64,000 nucleotides of DNA from ZC4RG30 sp046347045 (GTDB lineage: Bacteria; Pseudomonadota; Gammaproteobacteria; Steroidobacterales; Steroidobacteraceae). Every line of letters begins with the position of its first letter. Position 1 is the stretch's first letter. Location: contig JAXMGX010000010.1 in the NCBI GenBank assembly GCA_046347045.1, positions 100,728 to 164,727 of the forward strand, written 5' to 3'. The position numbers and the translations under genes were made by a program. Positions 44,573 through 53,251 of this stretch are shown piece by piece. Below the pieces are notes generated by a model that saw nothing but the letters and a program-made list of their open reading frames with translations, searched no databases and was not told where the DNA came from.

Positions 44573-46261
44573 TCAGAAAATCACGCCATTGCGCTTTTCG
44601 TAGGAATCCCACGCCGAGCGCATCTTCGACAGCTCCTGCGGATTGCTGTTGGCCAGATCGCGCTGCTCTTCGAAGTCGGTGGCCACGTTGAACAGCTCCC
44701 ACTTGCGCTGTGCGGGCGGCAACGCGGCGTCCCACACCAGCTTCCAATCGCCCTGACGCACGCTGCGATAGCCGAACAATTCCCAGCCGTGGATTTCATC
44801 CGCCGCATGCACCGCCTTCGCCTGACCGTAGAACAGCGGCAGCAGCGACACACCCTGCGGCTGCAGCACGGGCTTGCCCTTGTAGGTGGCTCCCGGATGC
44901 TGCGCGCCGGCCAATGCGAGGAAGGTGGGCAGCAGGTCCATCACCGTACCCATGGCATTGCTGCGCGTACCTGCGGCCACCTTCTTCGGATAATGCACGA
45001 ACGCCGGCACATGCACGCCGCCCTCGAAGGCGGTGGCCTTGTGACGGAAGAACGGCGTGGCGCTGACGCTGGCCCAGTTGGCGCCGTACATCACATAGGA
45101 GCGCGCGCTGCCCAGGCTTTCCAGGCTGTGATCGTATTCCTTCCCCACATGCTCCTGGATGTTGGGCGCCAGGTCGCGGCGGCTGGACTCGGCGCCATTG
45201 TCCGACATGAACATGATGAAGGTGTTGTCGTACTGGCCCGTCTTCTTCAGATAAGAGATGACCTCGCCGATGTAGGTATCGAGGTCACTGACCATCGCGG
45301 CGTAGATCTCCATGTGCCGCGCTTCCACGGCCTTCTGCTCCGCGGTCAGCGTGTTCCAGCGCGGCTTGAAGCGCGCATTGTCGATGGGCTGCGCATCCCT
45401 GGGAATGAGCCCCAGCGCCTTCTGCCGCGCGAACCGCTTGGCATAGGTGGCCTCGTAGCCCTCGTCATACCAGCCCTTGAACCTGGCGATCGAAGCCTTC
45501 GGCGCCTGCAGCGGCCAGTGCGGCGCGGTATAGGCCATGTAGGCGAAGAAGGGCTTGCCCTCGGCGCGGTCCTGCTCCAGGTAGCCGATCATTTTCTTCG
45601 TGTAGTCGCGCGTGGTGTACCAGTCATCGCCCACGTGCACGACGTTGTCGCCGTCCCAGTAGTTCGAGGGCTCCGGCCCGCGCCAGTCCCAGCCGCCCAG
45701 GTGCGCGGCACCATCGAACGAGGAGAACACGCGCTTGAAGCCGCGTGCATGCGGCCCGGTTTCCACCTTCGCGCCATCGCTCAGATGCCACTTGCCCACC
45801 ATGTAGGTGTTGTAGCCCGCGTCGGTCATGAGGTCGGCGAGCGAGGCCACGCGGAAATTCAGGTAGCCCTCGTAACCCGGCTTGCCCTTCTGGTCCTCTC
45901 GGGTGGGCGCACCCATGACGCCAAGCCCGGCAAGATGATTGTCGGTGCCCGACATCAGCATCGAGCGCGTGGGCGAGCAGGTCATGCCGGCGTAGAAGTC
46001 GGTGAGCAGCAGGCCCTTGCGGGCAAGCTCATCGATGTTCGGCGTGGGAATCTCGCCGCCGAAGATGCCGATGTCGGCATAACCCAGATCGTCGGCGAGG
46101 ATGAAGAGGATGTTCGGCCGCTGCGCCGCCACCGGGGTGGCGCCAGCTCCGCCCTTCTGCATGCAGGCCGACAGCAGCGTGGCGCCCAGCAGCGTCGCCA
46201 GCACCAGGCGCAGCAGCGAGGCGCGGGCGATGTCCGGCACGCGTTCGATTCCCTTGTTCAT
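44573..46261 (-). CDS. Arylsulfatase-type sulfatase lipoprotein
   Basis: A 562-residue type I sulfatase. The N-terminus has a lipobox, LLSAC, with lipidation at C33. The formylglycine motif CSPTRS begins at C95, metal-binding ADD is at 56-58 (ILADDLGYADIG), and LVWDAALPP lies near the end. The full-length AslA/AtsA-like layout with an N-terminal lipoprotein anchor suggests an outer-membrane or periplasmic enzyme that releases sulfate from organic sulfate esters. It is upstream of its maturation enzyme in one operon. Substrate unknown. Confidence 0.94.
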   Translation of the reverse strand: MNKGIERVPDIARASLLRLVLATLLGATLLSACMQKGGAGATPVAAQRPNILFILADDLGYADIGIFGGEIPTPNIDELARKGLLLTDFYAGMTCSPTRSMLMSGTDNHLAGLGVMGAPTREDQKGKPGYEGYLNFRVASLADLMTDAGYNTYMVGKWHLSDGAKVETGPHARGFKRVFSSFDGAAHLGGWDWRGPEPSNYWDGDNVVHVGDDWYTTRDYTKKMIGYLEQDRAEGKPFFAYMAYTAPHWPLQAPKASIARFKGWYDEGYEATYAKRFARQKALGLIPRDAQPIDNARFKPRWNTLTAEQKAVEARHMEIYAAMVSDLDTYIGEVISYLKKTGQYDNTFIMFMSDNGAESSRRDLAPNIQEHVGKEYDHSLESLGSARSYVMYGANWASVSATPFFRHKATAFEGGVHVPAFVHYPKKVAAGTRSNAMGTVMDLLPTFLALAGAQHPGATYKGKPVLQPQGVSLLPLFYGQAKAVHAADEIHGWELFGYRSVRQGDWKLVWDAALPPAQRKWELFNVATDFEEQRDLANSNPQELSKMRSAWDSYEKRNGVIF

Positions 46262-46346
46262 GGCATTCCCCCGACTTTCGTAGAGGGAGAGCGTACAAAA
46301 AAATCGTCGTGGCGTGCCGGTGTATTCGCGCCCACGCGCGCGGGAA

Positions 46347-48344
46347 TCAGTCGAACCGCGCGCGGAACATCAGCCGGAGGTCCCGGCCCGGCAGGATGAT
46401 CTCGTCCTTGTTCAGCGCCACGGCGTTGCGCTGCACGGAATTCGTCAGGTTGCGCCCCACCAGCGCGAATTCGATCTGCCGACGCTCGCCCCAGGGACGC
46501 AGGGCCACCTGGGCATCCACCGAGGTGTAGGCTGCCGTGGGCGCATCCAAAGCCCCGGGATGCGACTGGCGGCCGGCGTGCTTCACCGACACACGGGCAT
46601 CCACCCGCCGGGTCTGCCAGGAGACGCCGGCACCCAGGTGCCAGGGCGGAATCCGCGGTACGTCGCCGCCACCGGCGAGCTCGGCGCGCACCACGTCGCC
46701 CAGGAGGTCCAGGTGCAGATCGCCCATGGAATGGCGCAGCAGTTCGATCTCCGCATGCGCTTCGGCGCCGGTGAAGCGCGCATCGCGCTGGGTGTAGAAC
46801 AGCTCCCGCAGACCGGCATCGCTGCCCACTGCGCAATGGCCCGCTGCGTCGCAGCGGCGACCGGTGAGATCGCCATGGATGTAGTGAGTGAAGCGCGTGG
46901 CCCACAACGCGCCGTCGGCATGCACGCGCCCGCCGCGCCAGCGCAGCGTGGTCTCGAGGGAATTCGCCCGCTCCAGGCCCAGCGTCGGGTCGCCGGTCTC
47001 GAAGGTCTGTGGCCCATCGTGCGGGCCGCGGGCGAACAGCTCGGTCTGCGCCGGTGCGCGGGCGGCGGATGACAGCGCCAGGCCCAGGCGCAATTCATCG
47101 GTCAGGTCTGCCACCAGGCCCAGCGAGGCACTGAGCGGCGTGAAATCGCGCGACACCGGCGCATCGTCGGGCGCCGTGCCGTCGATGCGCACGCGCTCCA
47201 CGCGGGCACCGAACTGCAGCCGCAGCGCGTCGCTCAATGGCGCTTCGGCGAAACCGAAGGCCGCTGCGCTGCGCGTGGTGGTGGGCAGCAGGTAGTCGCG
47301 CCCCTCCCCCAGCGCGGAAAAGTCACGCTGTTGCATCTGGATTCCCAGCGCCGATTCACTCAACGCACGCCAGCGACCGGCCACGGCCTCGGCGCGCGCA
47401 TCCCATTCGCGGTCGCCGAAGGTGGACAGCGCCGCGCCGGCCGCGTCGCGCTCGCTGTGCGCATAGTCCGCCCAGCCGCCATCCACTGTCAGCGTGCGCC
47501 ACGGACCGGTGCGCAAGCCAAATGAGGATCGCAGCAGCAGCTTGGTCTGGTGCATGTCGATGTGCGACTGTTCCGCGGGAATGCCATAGCGTGACCCGGT
47601 GCGGATCACCGCCATGCCCAGGCGATCGTCGCCATCGATCCACGAGCCGCCCAGCGAGGCGCCCTCGCCGCGCAGCCAGGAATTTCCCTGCTCGCCGCGC
47701 GGCGTGTCGTAGTCGCCGGCGTGCCGCGTGAAGGCATCGGCATGCCAGGCCACGTCGCCGGTGCGCGCGCCCGCCTGCGCCGCGAAGTCGCGGCCTGCGG
47801 TGCCGCTGTTGTAGCCCCCGGTCGCCTCGGCGGTGAATGGCGCATCGGGAAAGCGCGTGGGCACGCGCTGACTGATGGCATTCACCACGCCGCCGATGGC
47901 CTGGCTGCCGTAGCGCAGTGTGGCAGCACCGCGCACCACTTCGATGCGCTCGGCGGTGAACGGATCGATGGGCACGCCATGGTCGGGTCCGACGTCGGAT
48001 ACATCAAAGCTGCCAATGCCGTTCTCGAGCACCCGCACGCGATTGGCATCCATGCCGCGGATCACCGGCCGGCCGGCACCGGCAGCAAAGCCGCTGCTGG
48101 TGACACCGGCCACCTGCGAAAGCCCGTCGGCCAGCGTGGCGGCGCCACTGCGCAGAAGTTGCGCGCGATCCACGCTGCCGGCGATGCTCGCAAGCCGGTC
48201 GGGATCGCCGATGGGAGAGGCGGTGACCACCACCGTCTCCAACTCCTGCGCATGCTCGGGCGCATCGTCGGCGGCGTGGACGGAAAAGGATGCGAAAGCG
48301 GCACAGGCGGCGCACAGGCCGCGGGCATTGAAATATCGATGCAC
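46347..48344 (-). CDS. TonB-dependent outer-membrane receptor, ZnuD-like
   Basis: A 665-residue receptor: signal peptide about 1-24, plug domain (ELETVVVTASPIG; APVIRG-like motif GRPVIRGMDANRVRVLENG; ERIEVVRGAATLRYGSQAIG), then a beta-barrel ending in FRARFD with the terminal aromatic. The plug resembles ZnuD, which takes up zinc; the His/Asp clusters of true ZnuD loops are modest here, so zinc or copper is inferred. GTG 48344 is chosen because GGAGGA lies seven bases upstream. It follows a DUF2946 gene and a rhomboid gene, likely one operon. Confidence 0.88.
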   Translation of the reverse strand: MHRYFNARGLCAACAAFASFSVHAADDAPEHAQELETVVVTASPIGDPDRLASIAGSVDRAQLLRSGAATLADGLSQVAGVTSSGFAAGAGRPVIRGMDANRVRVLENGIGSFDVSDVGPDHGVPIDPFTAERIEVVRGAATLRYGSQAIGGVVNAISQRVPTRFPDAPFTAEATGGYNSGTAGRDFAAQAGARTGDVAWHADAFTRHAGDYDTPRGEQGNSWLRGEGASLGGSWIDGDDRLGMAVIRTGSRYGIPAEQSHIDMHQTKLLLRSSFGLRTGPWRTLTVDGGWADYAHSERDAAGAALSTFGDREWDARAEAVAGRWRALSESALGIQMQQRDFSALGEGRDYLLPTTTRSAAAFGFAEAPLSDALRLQFGARVERVRIDGTAPDDAPVSRDFTPLSASLGLVADLTDELRLGLALSSAARAPAQTELFARGPHDGPQTFETGDPTLGLERANSLETTLRWRGGRVHADGALWATRFTHYIHGDLTGRRCDAAGHCAVGSDAGLRELFYTQRDARFTGAEAHAEIELLRHSMGDLHLDLLGDVVRAELAGGGDVPRIPPWHLGAGVSWQTRRVDARVSVKHAGRQSHPGALDAPTAAYTSVDAQVALRPWGERRQIEFALVGRNLTNSVQRNAVALNKDEIILPGRDLRLMFRARFD

Positions 48345-48411
48345 GGGTAAATCCTCCGGAATGAAACGCGATCGCGGGCCGTCATCAGGCCGCGAAGAGG
48401 TCAGTTGCGTT

Positions 48412-48738
48412 TCAGACCCGGGGCGGTGCGCGCCCCTGCCAGGAATGCGCAGGGCGCAGCCGCGGAACCGCGGCGGCAACTTCCTGCATCGCAGCCGACT
48501 GCGATTGCAGGAGGGTGATCGATACCCACTGTGCGGGCGGCGCCGCGGCGGTGCCCATGTGCGCCGCCACCTGGCACAGCAGGCAGCCATCGTGATCGAT
48601 GCCATCGGGCGAGGCCGGCTGCGACTGGGTGCTGACGACCAGCGCATTGCTGTGCCAGTGCGTTGCCGCAACCACCTGCAGTGCATTGCCCGCGAGCACC
48701 AGCAGGGCCCACAGCGCGACCTGCAGCGGGCGTTTCAT
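48412..48738 (-). CDS. DUF2946-like small envelope protein
   Basis: A 108-residue protein with a signal peptide or N-terminal helix (residues ~5-24) and a metal-ligand-rich centre: THWHSNALVV and GIDHDGCLLCQVAAHMG, the His/Cys pattern of DUF2946 proteins. These commonly sit next to TonB-receptor genes for zinc or copper. The start overlaps the rhomboid gene stop in ATGA, and 67 bases separate it from the receptor. I infer a role in metal sensing or handling. The C-terminal ~35 residues are Pro/Arg-rich. Confidence 0.78.
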   Translation of the reverse strand: MKRPLQVALWALLVLAGNALQVVAATHWHSNALVVSTQSQPASPDGIDHDGCLLCQVAAHMGTAAAPPAQWVSITLLQSQSAAMQEVAAAVPRLRPAHSWQGRAPPRV

Positions 48739-49337
48739 CGCGTCACCATTTCCCAGGCGCGCAGGTAGGCACCGGGATCGAACAGCGCCACGAAGGCAAG
48801 CCCCGCCAGCGCACCGCCCAGGTGCGCATCGTGATTGATGCGGTCACGGCTGTTCCGCGCCGACCACCAGGTGTAGGCCAGATAGGCCAGGCCGAACACC
48901 GGCGCGGGCACCGGAATCGGCAGGATCAGCAGGCTGAGCCGGCTGGTCGGTGCATACACGATGTAGGCGAACATCACCGCGGAGATGGCCCCCGAAGCGC
49001 CCAGCGTGGCGTACTCTGGATGATTGCGGTGCTTGAAATAGGTGCCGAGCTGGCTCGCCAGCAGGCCCGCCGCATACAGCAGCACGAACATCGGCGTGCC
49101 GATGCGCCATTCCAGCGGCGGACCGAAAAACCAGAACGTGAGCATGTTCATCAGCAGGTGCGCCATGTCGGCGTGCACGAAGCCACTGGTGATGAGCGTG
49201 GCGCGACGCAGGCCGCGCGCGAACTCGAATGGACGGAACAGGCAACGCTCGATGATGCGCGGCGCGACGAACAACCCGGCCAGCGACAGGCCGATGTTCG
49301 AGACCAGGATGAAGAGCGACGCCGGACCGATGCCCAT
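48735..49337 (-). CDS. Rhomboid-family intramembrane serine protease
   Basis: A 200-residue membrane protease with six helices. The nucleophile is S115 in LGASGAISA and the general base H172 in NHDAHLGGALAG; the helix-2 motif HADMAHLLMN (H55, N64) stabilises the oxyanion. It cleaves substrates within the membrane; the substrate is unknown. It overlaps the DUF2946 gene by four bases and follows motB by 18, so the five genes from motA to the receptor may be transcribed together. Confidence 0.92.
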   Translation of the reverse strand: MGIGPASLFILVSNIGLSLAGLFVAPRIIERCLFRPFEFARGLRRATLITSGFVHADMAHLLMNMLTFWFFGPPLEWRIGTPMFVLLYAAGLLASQLGTYFKHRNHPEYATLGASGAISAVMFAYIVYAPTSRLSLLILPIPVPAPVFGLAYLAYTWWSARNSRDRINHDAHLGGALAGLAFVALFDPGAYLRAWEMVTR

Positions 49338-49355
49338 GGTGGGCAGTGTAGCGGT

Positions 49356-50456
49356 CTAGCGCGTCGCTGACGCAGCCATCGCCGCCTCGGCCGCCGCCGC
49401 CACGCGCTGGGGCGAGGTGGCAGCAGGCTTGACGGCAGCCTGGGCGGCGGACTTCTCCGCCGCCAGCGATTCCCCGGGTGTGGAAGGCAGGGCTGGCGCA
49501 GGCGCCGCAGTGGCTTGCGCGTTGCCGGGCTGCCCGTTCTCGATGGCCTCGCGCGTCCCTTCCACATCAGGCGCATCGGTGGACAGCGCCGTGGCCTCCG
49601 CGCTCTTGGTCATCACGATGATGCTGATGCGCCGGTTGATCGGATTGTAGGGATTCTGCTTGTCGAACAGCACCGACGAAGCCAGGCCCACCACGCGCGC
49701 GATCTTCGCCTGCTCCAGCCCACCTTCGAGCAGCGCGCGCCGCGCGGCATTGGCACGATCGGCCGACAGTTCCCAGTTCGAATAGTTGCGCGTGGCACCG
49801 AAGGCATTCATGTCGGTGTGGCCGGAAAGGCTGATGCGGTTGGGCACCGAGTTCAGGTACTTGGCCACCTCGTGCAGAATCTGCGTGGTGTAGTCCTTGA
49901 GCTGGCTCTTGCCCAGGTCGAACATCGGCCGGTTCTGCTTGTCCACGATCTGGATGCGCAGACCCTCGGGCGTGATGTCGAGCAGCAGCTGGTCCTTGAA
50001 GGGCTCCATCGCCACGCTCTTGTCGATGGCTTCCTTCAGCTCATCCATCAGCGACTCGAGCTGCTTCTTCTCGGCCTCGCGCGCCACCTTGCGCGCCTCG
50101 TCCTCGGTGACCTTCGGATTGCTCTCGGACATGCCCTGCTCGGGCGTATTCACCGATTTCGGCGCATCCATGCCGCCGCCGAGGTTGATCACCGAAGTGC
50201 TGGCGCCGCCGGGTCCCGCCTGGCCCGGCGCGGCCTTCACACTGTGCCCCTCTTCCATGCTGGGGTTGTGGAAATACTCGAACATGGCGGCGCGCTGTTC
50301 CTTCGACACCGACGCCACCAGCCACATCACCATGAAGAAGGCCATCATCGCGGTCACGAAGTCCGCATAGGCCACCTTCCACGCGCCGCCATGATGGCCG
50401 GCCGCGTTGACCTTCTTCTTGATGATGTATATCGGTCGCTTGTTCTCGTCGGCCAC
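49356..50456 (-). CDS. motB: Flagellar stator protein MotB
   Basis: A 366-residue stator subunit. One helix near the N-terminus holds the proton-binding D32 (AYADFVTAMMAFFMVMWL), followed by a plug region, and an OmpA-like peptidoglycan-binding domain (LSGHTDMNAFGATRNYSNWE, SADRANAARRALLEGG, RRISIIVM) at about residues 180-290. An Ala/Pro-rich tail of about 70 residues, longer than in E. coli MotB, ends the protein. With MotA it drives rotation. Only 11 bases follow motA. Confidence 0.96.
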   Translation of the reverse strand: MADENKRPIYIIKKKVNAAGHHGGAWKVAYADFVTAMMAFFMVMWLVASVSKEQRAAMFEYFHNPSMEEGHSVKAAPGQAGPGGASTSVINLGGGMDAPKSVNTPEQGMSESNPKVTEDEARKVAREAEKKQLESLMDELKEAIDKSVAMEPFKDQLLLDITPEGLRIQIVDKQNRPMFDLGKSQLKDYTTQILHEVAKYLNSVPNRISLSGHTDMNAFGATRNYSNWELSADRANAARRALLEGGLEQAKIARVVGLASSVLFDKQNPYNPINRRISIIVMTKSAEATALSTDAPDVEGTREAIENGQPGNAQATAAPAPALPSTPGESLAAEKSAAQAAVKPAATSPQRVAAAAEAAMAASATR

Positions 50457-50467
50457 GAGGCGCTACC

Positions 50468-51334
50468 TCAACCGGCCGGCTTCTTGCCGCGCAGTTCCTG
50501 TTCCAGGTCCTTGAAGTTCGGACGCACCGCGCTGAACAGCAGCTTGCGCGCGAACTCCACGGCCACCGGCGGCGGATAGCCGCGGACGCTTGCCACCAGC
50601 GCCATCTTCACCACTTCGAAGGCCTTGGATTCGTCATGCGCCTTCTGCTCCATTGCAGCCGCGATGGGGCCGACGAAGCCATAGGCCACCAGAATGCCGA
50701 GGAAGGTGCCGACCAGCGCCGCGCCCACCTTTTCGCCGATCTCGGCGGTGCTCGAGCCTTCGATCACGGCCATGGTGCCGACGATGCCCAGCACCGCGGC
50801 CACGATGCCGAAGCCCGGCAGCGCGTCGGCCACCTTCTGCACGGCGTGCGCGGGCTCGCCGGCTTCCTTGTGGTGTGTATCCAGTTCGTATTCGAGCAGG
50901 CTCTCCAGCTCATGCGGATCGAGGTTGCCGCCGGAGATCAGCCGCAGGCAATCGGTGATGAACTCCATCATGTGATGGTCGGCAAGGATCTTCGGGTACT
51001 TCTTGAAGATGTCGCTCTTCGCGGGGTCTTCGATGTGCCGCTCGATGGCCAGCACGCCCTCCTTGCGGGCCATCACCAGAATGTCGTACACCAGTTTCAG
51101 CAACTGGATATATTCTGCGCGCCCGTAGCGGGGCCCCTTGGCCACGCCCAGCGCGCCGCCAAACGCCGCCTTGACCACCTTCATGGGATTGCTGATCAGG
51201 AAGGCGCCCAGCGCGGCGCCGCAGATGATCACGATTTCCATGGGGTGCCAGAGCAGCAGCAGGCTGCCGCCCTCCGCCATGAAGCCGCCGAGAACCGCGC
51301 CCAGGACGACCAGCGTACCAATGATTGCCAACAC
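50468..51334 (-). CDS. motA: Flagellar stator protein MotA
   Basis: A 288-residue four-helix proton channel subunit. Family features are the N-terminal VVLGAVLGGFMAEGG, the cytoplasmic loop KKYPKILADHHMMEFITDCL, ALPGFGIVAAVLGIVGTM for helix 3 and VGTFLGILVAYGFVGPI for helix 4, with the proline pair conserved. It starts at GTG 51334, preceded by AGAGGG. A sigma-28 promoter lies 42-68 bases upstream, and the gene is divergent from uup. Confidence 0.96.
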   Translation of the reverse strand: MLAIIGTLVVLGAVLGGFMAEGGSLLLLWHPMEIVIICGAALGAFLISNPMKVVKAAFGGALGVAKGPRYGRAEYIQLLKLVYDILVMARKEGVLAIERHIEDPAKSDIFKKYPKILADHHMMEFITDCLRLISGGNLDPHELESLLEYELDTHHKEAGEPAHAVQKVADALPGFGIVAAVLGIVGTMAVIEGSSTAEIGEKVGAALVGTFLGILVAYGFVGPIAAAMEQKAHDESKAFEVVKMALVASVRGYPPPVAVEFARKLLFSAVRPNFKDLEQELRGKKPAG

Positions 51335-51375
51335 GACTTCGCCCTCTGCGATCCATCACGTCCGTACCAGACAGA

Positions 51376-51402
51376 TTATCGGCAGCGTTGCGGCAGTCCT
51401 GA
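51376..51402 (-). promoter_or_regulatory. Sigma-28 (FliA) promoter of motAB
   Basis: Minus strand: GCCGATAA (51383-51376) is an exact match to the FliA -10 consensus. Eleven bases upstream, TCAGGACT (51402-51395) matches the -35 element TAAAGTTT at four of eight positions. The class-3 flagellar position just before motA fits well. The motA start is 42 bases downstream. Confidence 0.75.
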
Positions 51403-51433
51403 CGGACCGGCGTCACGGTTGAGTGCACCAGAA

Positions 51434-53251
51434 ATGCCCCCGGTACTCCGCCTCGATGATGTTTCGCTGGCCTTCGGATCGAGGCCGTTGCTGCTGCATG
51501 CCTCGCTGCTGGTCGAGCCCGGCGAGCGGGTGTGTGTGGTGGGTCGCAATGGCGAAGGAAAAAGCTCAAGTCTGCGGCTGGCCTGCCGTCAACTTCTGCC
51601 GGACTCCGGCAGCGTGTGGCTGCGGCCCGGCGCGCGCATCGCGGTGATGGAACAGGACATCGCAGAGGTTGCCGAGGCTACTGTCCGCCAGGTGGTCGCG
51701 GCCGGGCTTGCGGCCATCGAAGGCCTGGAGAGCTGGGAAATCCCCACCCGCACGGAAATCGTGCTGACGCAGCTCGGGCTCGACGGCGAGGCGCGGTATG
51801 AAGAGCTTTCCGGCGGCTGGCGGCGGCGTGCGCTGCTGGCGCGCGCGCTGGTGGTGGAGCCGGATCTGCTGATCCTCGACGAACCCACCAACCACCTCGA
51901 CATCGGCACCATCGAGTGGCTGGAGCAGCGCCTGCTGGAGTTCCGCGGTGCGCTGCTGTTCGTCAGCCACGATCGCGCCTTCGTCAACCGCATCGCCACG
52001 CGCATCGTCGATCTGGACCGCGGCGTGCTGTCGAGCTGGCCGGGAAACTACGACACCTACGCCGAGCGCAAGGCCGCGCAACTCGCCAACGAGGCGCGCG
52101 AACGCGAACTGTTCGACAAGCGCCTGGCGCAGGAAGAAGTGTGGATCCGCAAGGGCGTGGAAGCCCGCCGCACCCGCAACGAGGGCCGCGTGCGCGCGCT
52201 CGAAGCCATGCGCCGGGAACATCGCGCGCGCCTGGAGCGCCCCGGCGAGGCGCGGCTGGCGGTGCAGGAAGCCGCCAGCTCCGCGCAGCTCGTGTTCGAA
52301 GCCGAGGATGTCGCCGTTGCATACGGCGACCGCGAGATATTCTCCGGCCTCACCACGCGCATCCTGCGCGGCGAGCGCATCGGCATCGTGGGCCCCAACG
52401 GCGCTGGCAAGAGCACGCTGCTGAAGCTGCTGCTGGGCGAGATCGAACCCTCGCGCGGCCGAGTGCGCCGCGGCGCACGGCTCGAGACCGCCTACTACGA
52501 CCAGCAGCGCGCACAACTCGACCTCGACGCGCCGGTGACACACAACATCAACGCACGCAGCGATTTCGTGATGGTCAACGGCGAGAACCGTCACGTCAGC
52601 GGCTACCTGCAGGATTTCCTGTTCCGCCCCGAGCAGCTGCTGACGCCCGCGCGCGCGCTGTCGGGCGGCGAACGCAACCGGCTGCTGCTGGCGCGGCTGT
52701 TCGCGCAGCCCGCCAACCTGCTGGTGCTCGACGAGCCCACCAACGACCTGGACATCGATACGCTCGAGCTGCTGCAGGAGATGGTGGCGGATTTCTCCGG
52801 CACGCTGCTGCTGGTCAGCCATGACCGCGCCTTCATCGACCGCGTGGTCACGAGCCTCCTGGTGCTGGAGGGCGATGGCCGCGTGCAGGACTTCGTCGGT
52901 GGCTACAGTGACTGGGCGCGCTGGCGCGATGCCCGCGATGCCGCGCGCGAAGCCGCCCGTGCGCCGGCACGCGCCGCAGCGAATCCCGCGGCTTCCGGCA
53001 GCGGCGCGGCAGCGGGTGCCGCCCCGGTCAAACGCCGCCTTTCGTACAAGGAGCAGCGCGAGCTCGATGCCCTGCCCGCCCAGCTGGAATCCATGGACAC
53101 CGAACGCGCCGCGCTGCAGGCGCAGACCGCCGATCCGAAGTTCTACTCGCGCGACCACGCCGAGGTGGCTGCCACGCTCAAATCGTTGTCCGATCTGGAA
53201 GCCCGCATCGAAGCAGCCTTCGCGCGCTGGGAAGAACTGGAAAGCCGATGA
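51434..53251 (+). CDS. uup: ABC-F ATPase, Uup type
   Basis: A soluble 605-residue ABC-F protein. Cassette 1 has GRNGEGKSS (Gly-Glu rather than Gly-Ser at the Walker A), LSGGWRRRALLARALV and LLILDEPTNHLDIGTI; cassette 2 has GPNGAGKST, LSGGERNRLLLARLF and LLVLDEPTNDLDIDTL. The C-terminal DNA-binding coiled coil of Uup (YKEQRELDALPAQLESMD) is present at about 530-600. Uup acts on ribosomes and branched DNA intermediates. I use ATG 51434 (MPPVLRLDDV); the frame stays open far upstream antisense to motA. It overlaps trmB by four bases. Confidence 0.93.
   Translation: MPPVLRLDDVSLAFGSRPLLLHASLLVEPGERVCVVGRNGEGKSSSLRLACRQLLPDSGSVWLRPGARIAVMEQDIAEVAEATVRQVVAAGLAAIEGLESWEIPTRTEIVLTQLGLDGEARYEELSGGWRRRALLARALVVEPDLLILDEPTNHLDIGTIEWLEQRLLEFRGALLFVSHDRAFVNRIATRIVDLDRGVLSSWPGNYDTYAERKAAQLANEARERELFDKRLAQEEVWIRKGVEARRTRNEGRVRALEAMRREHRARLERPGEARLAVQEAASSAQLVFEAEDVAVAYGDREIFSGLTTRILRGERIGIVGPNGAGKSTLLKLLLGEIEPSRGRVRRGARLETAYYDQQRAQLDLDAPVTHNINARSDFVMVNGENRHVSGYLQDFLFRPEQLLTPARALSGGERNRLLLARLFAQPANLLVLDEPTNDLDIDTLELLQEMVADFSGTLLLVSHDRAFIDRVVTSLLVLEGDGRVQDFVGGYSDWARWRDARDAAREAARAPARAAANPAASGSGAAAGAAPVKRRLSYKEQRELDALPAQLESMDTERAALQAQTADPKFYSRDHAEVAATLKSLSDLEARIEAAFARWEELESR

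Noticed and set aside
48735..49337. Rhombosortase, to match the GlyGly-CTERM-like tail at 31526
   Set aside because: The sequence has the normal GASGA and helix-2 motifs of general rhomboids and lies in a metal-related operon.
50636..51433. Upstream extension of the uup frame through motA
   Set aside because: The extra 266 codons are antisense to a certain motA gene and show no family match; the ATG at 51434 begins exactly at the ABC-F N-terminus.
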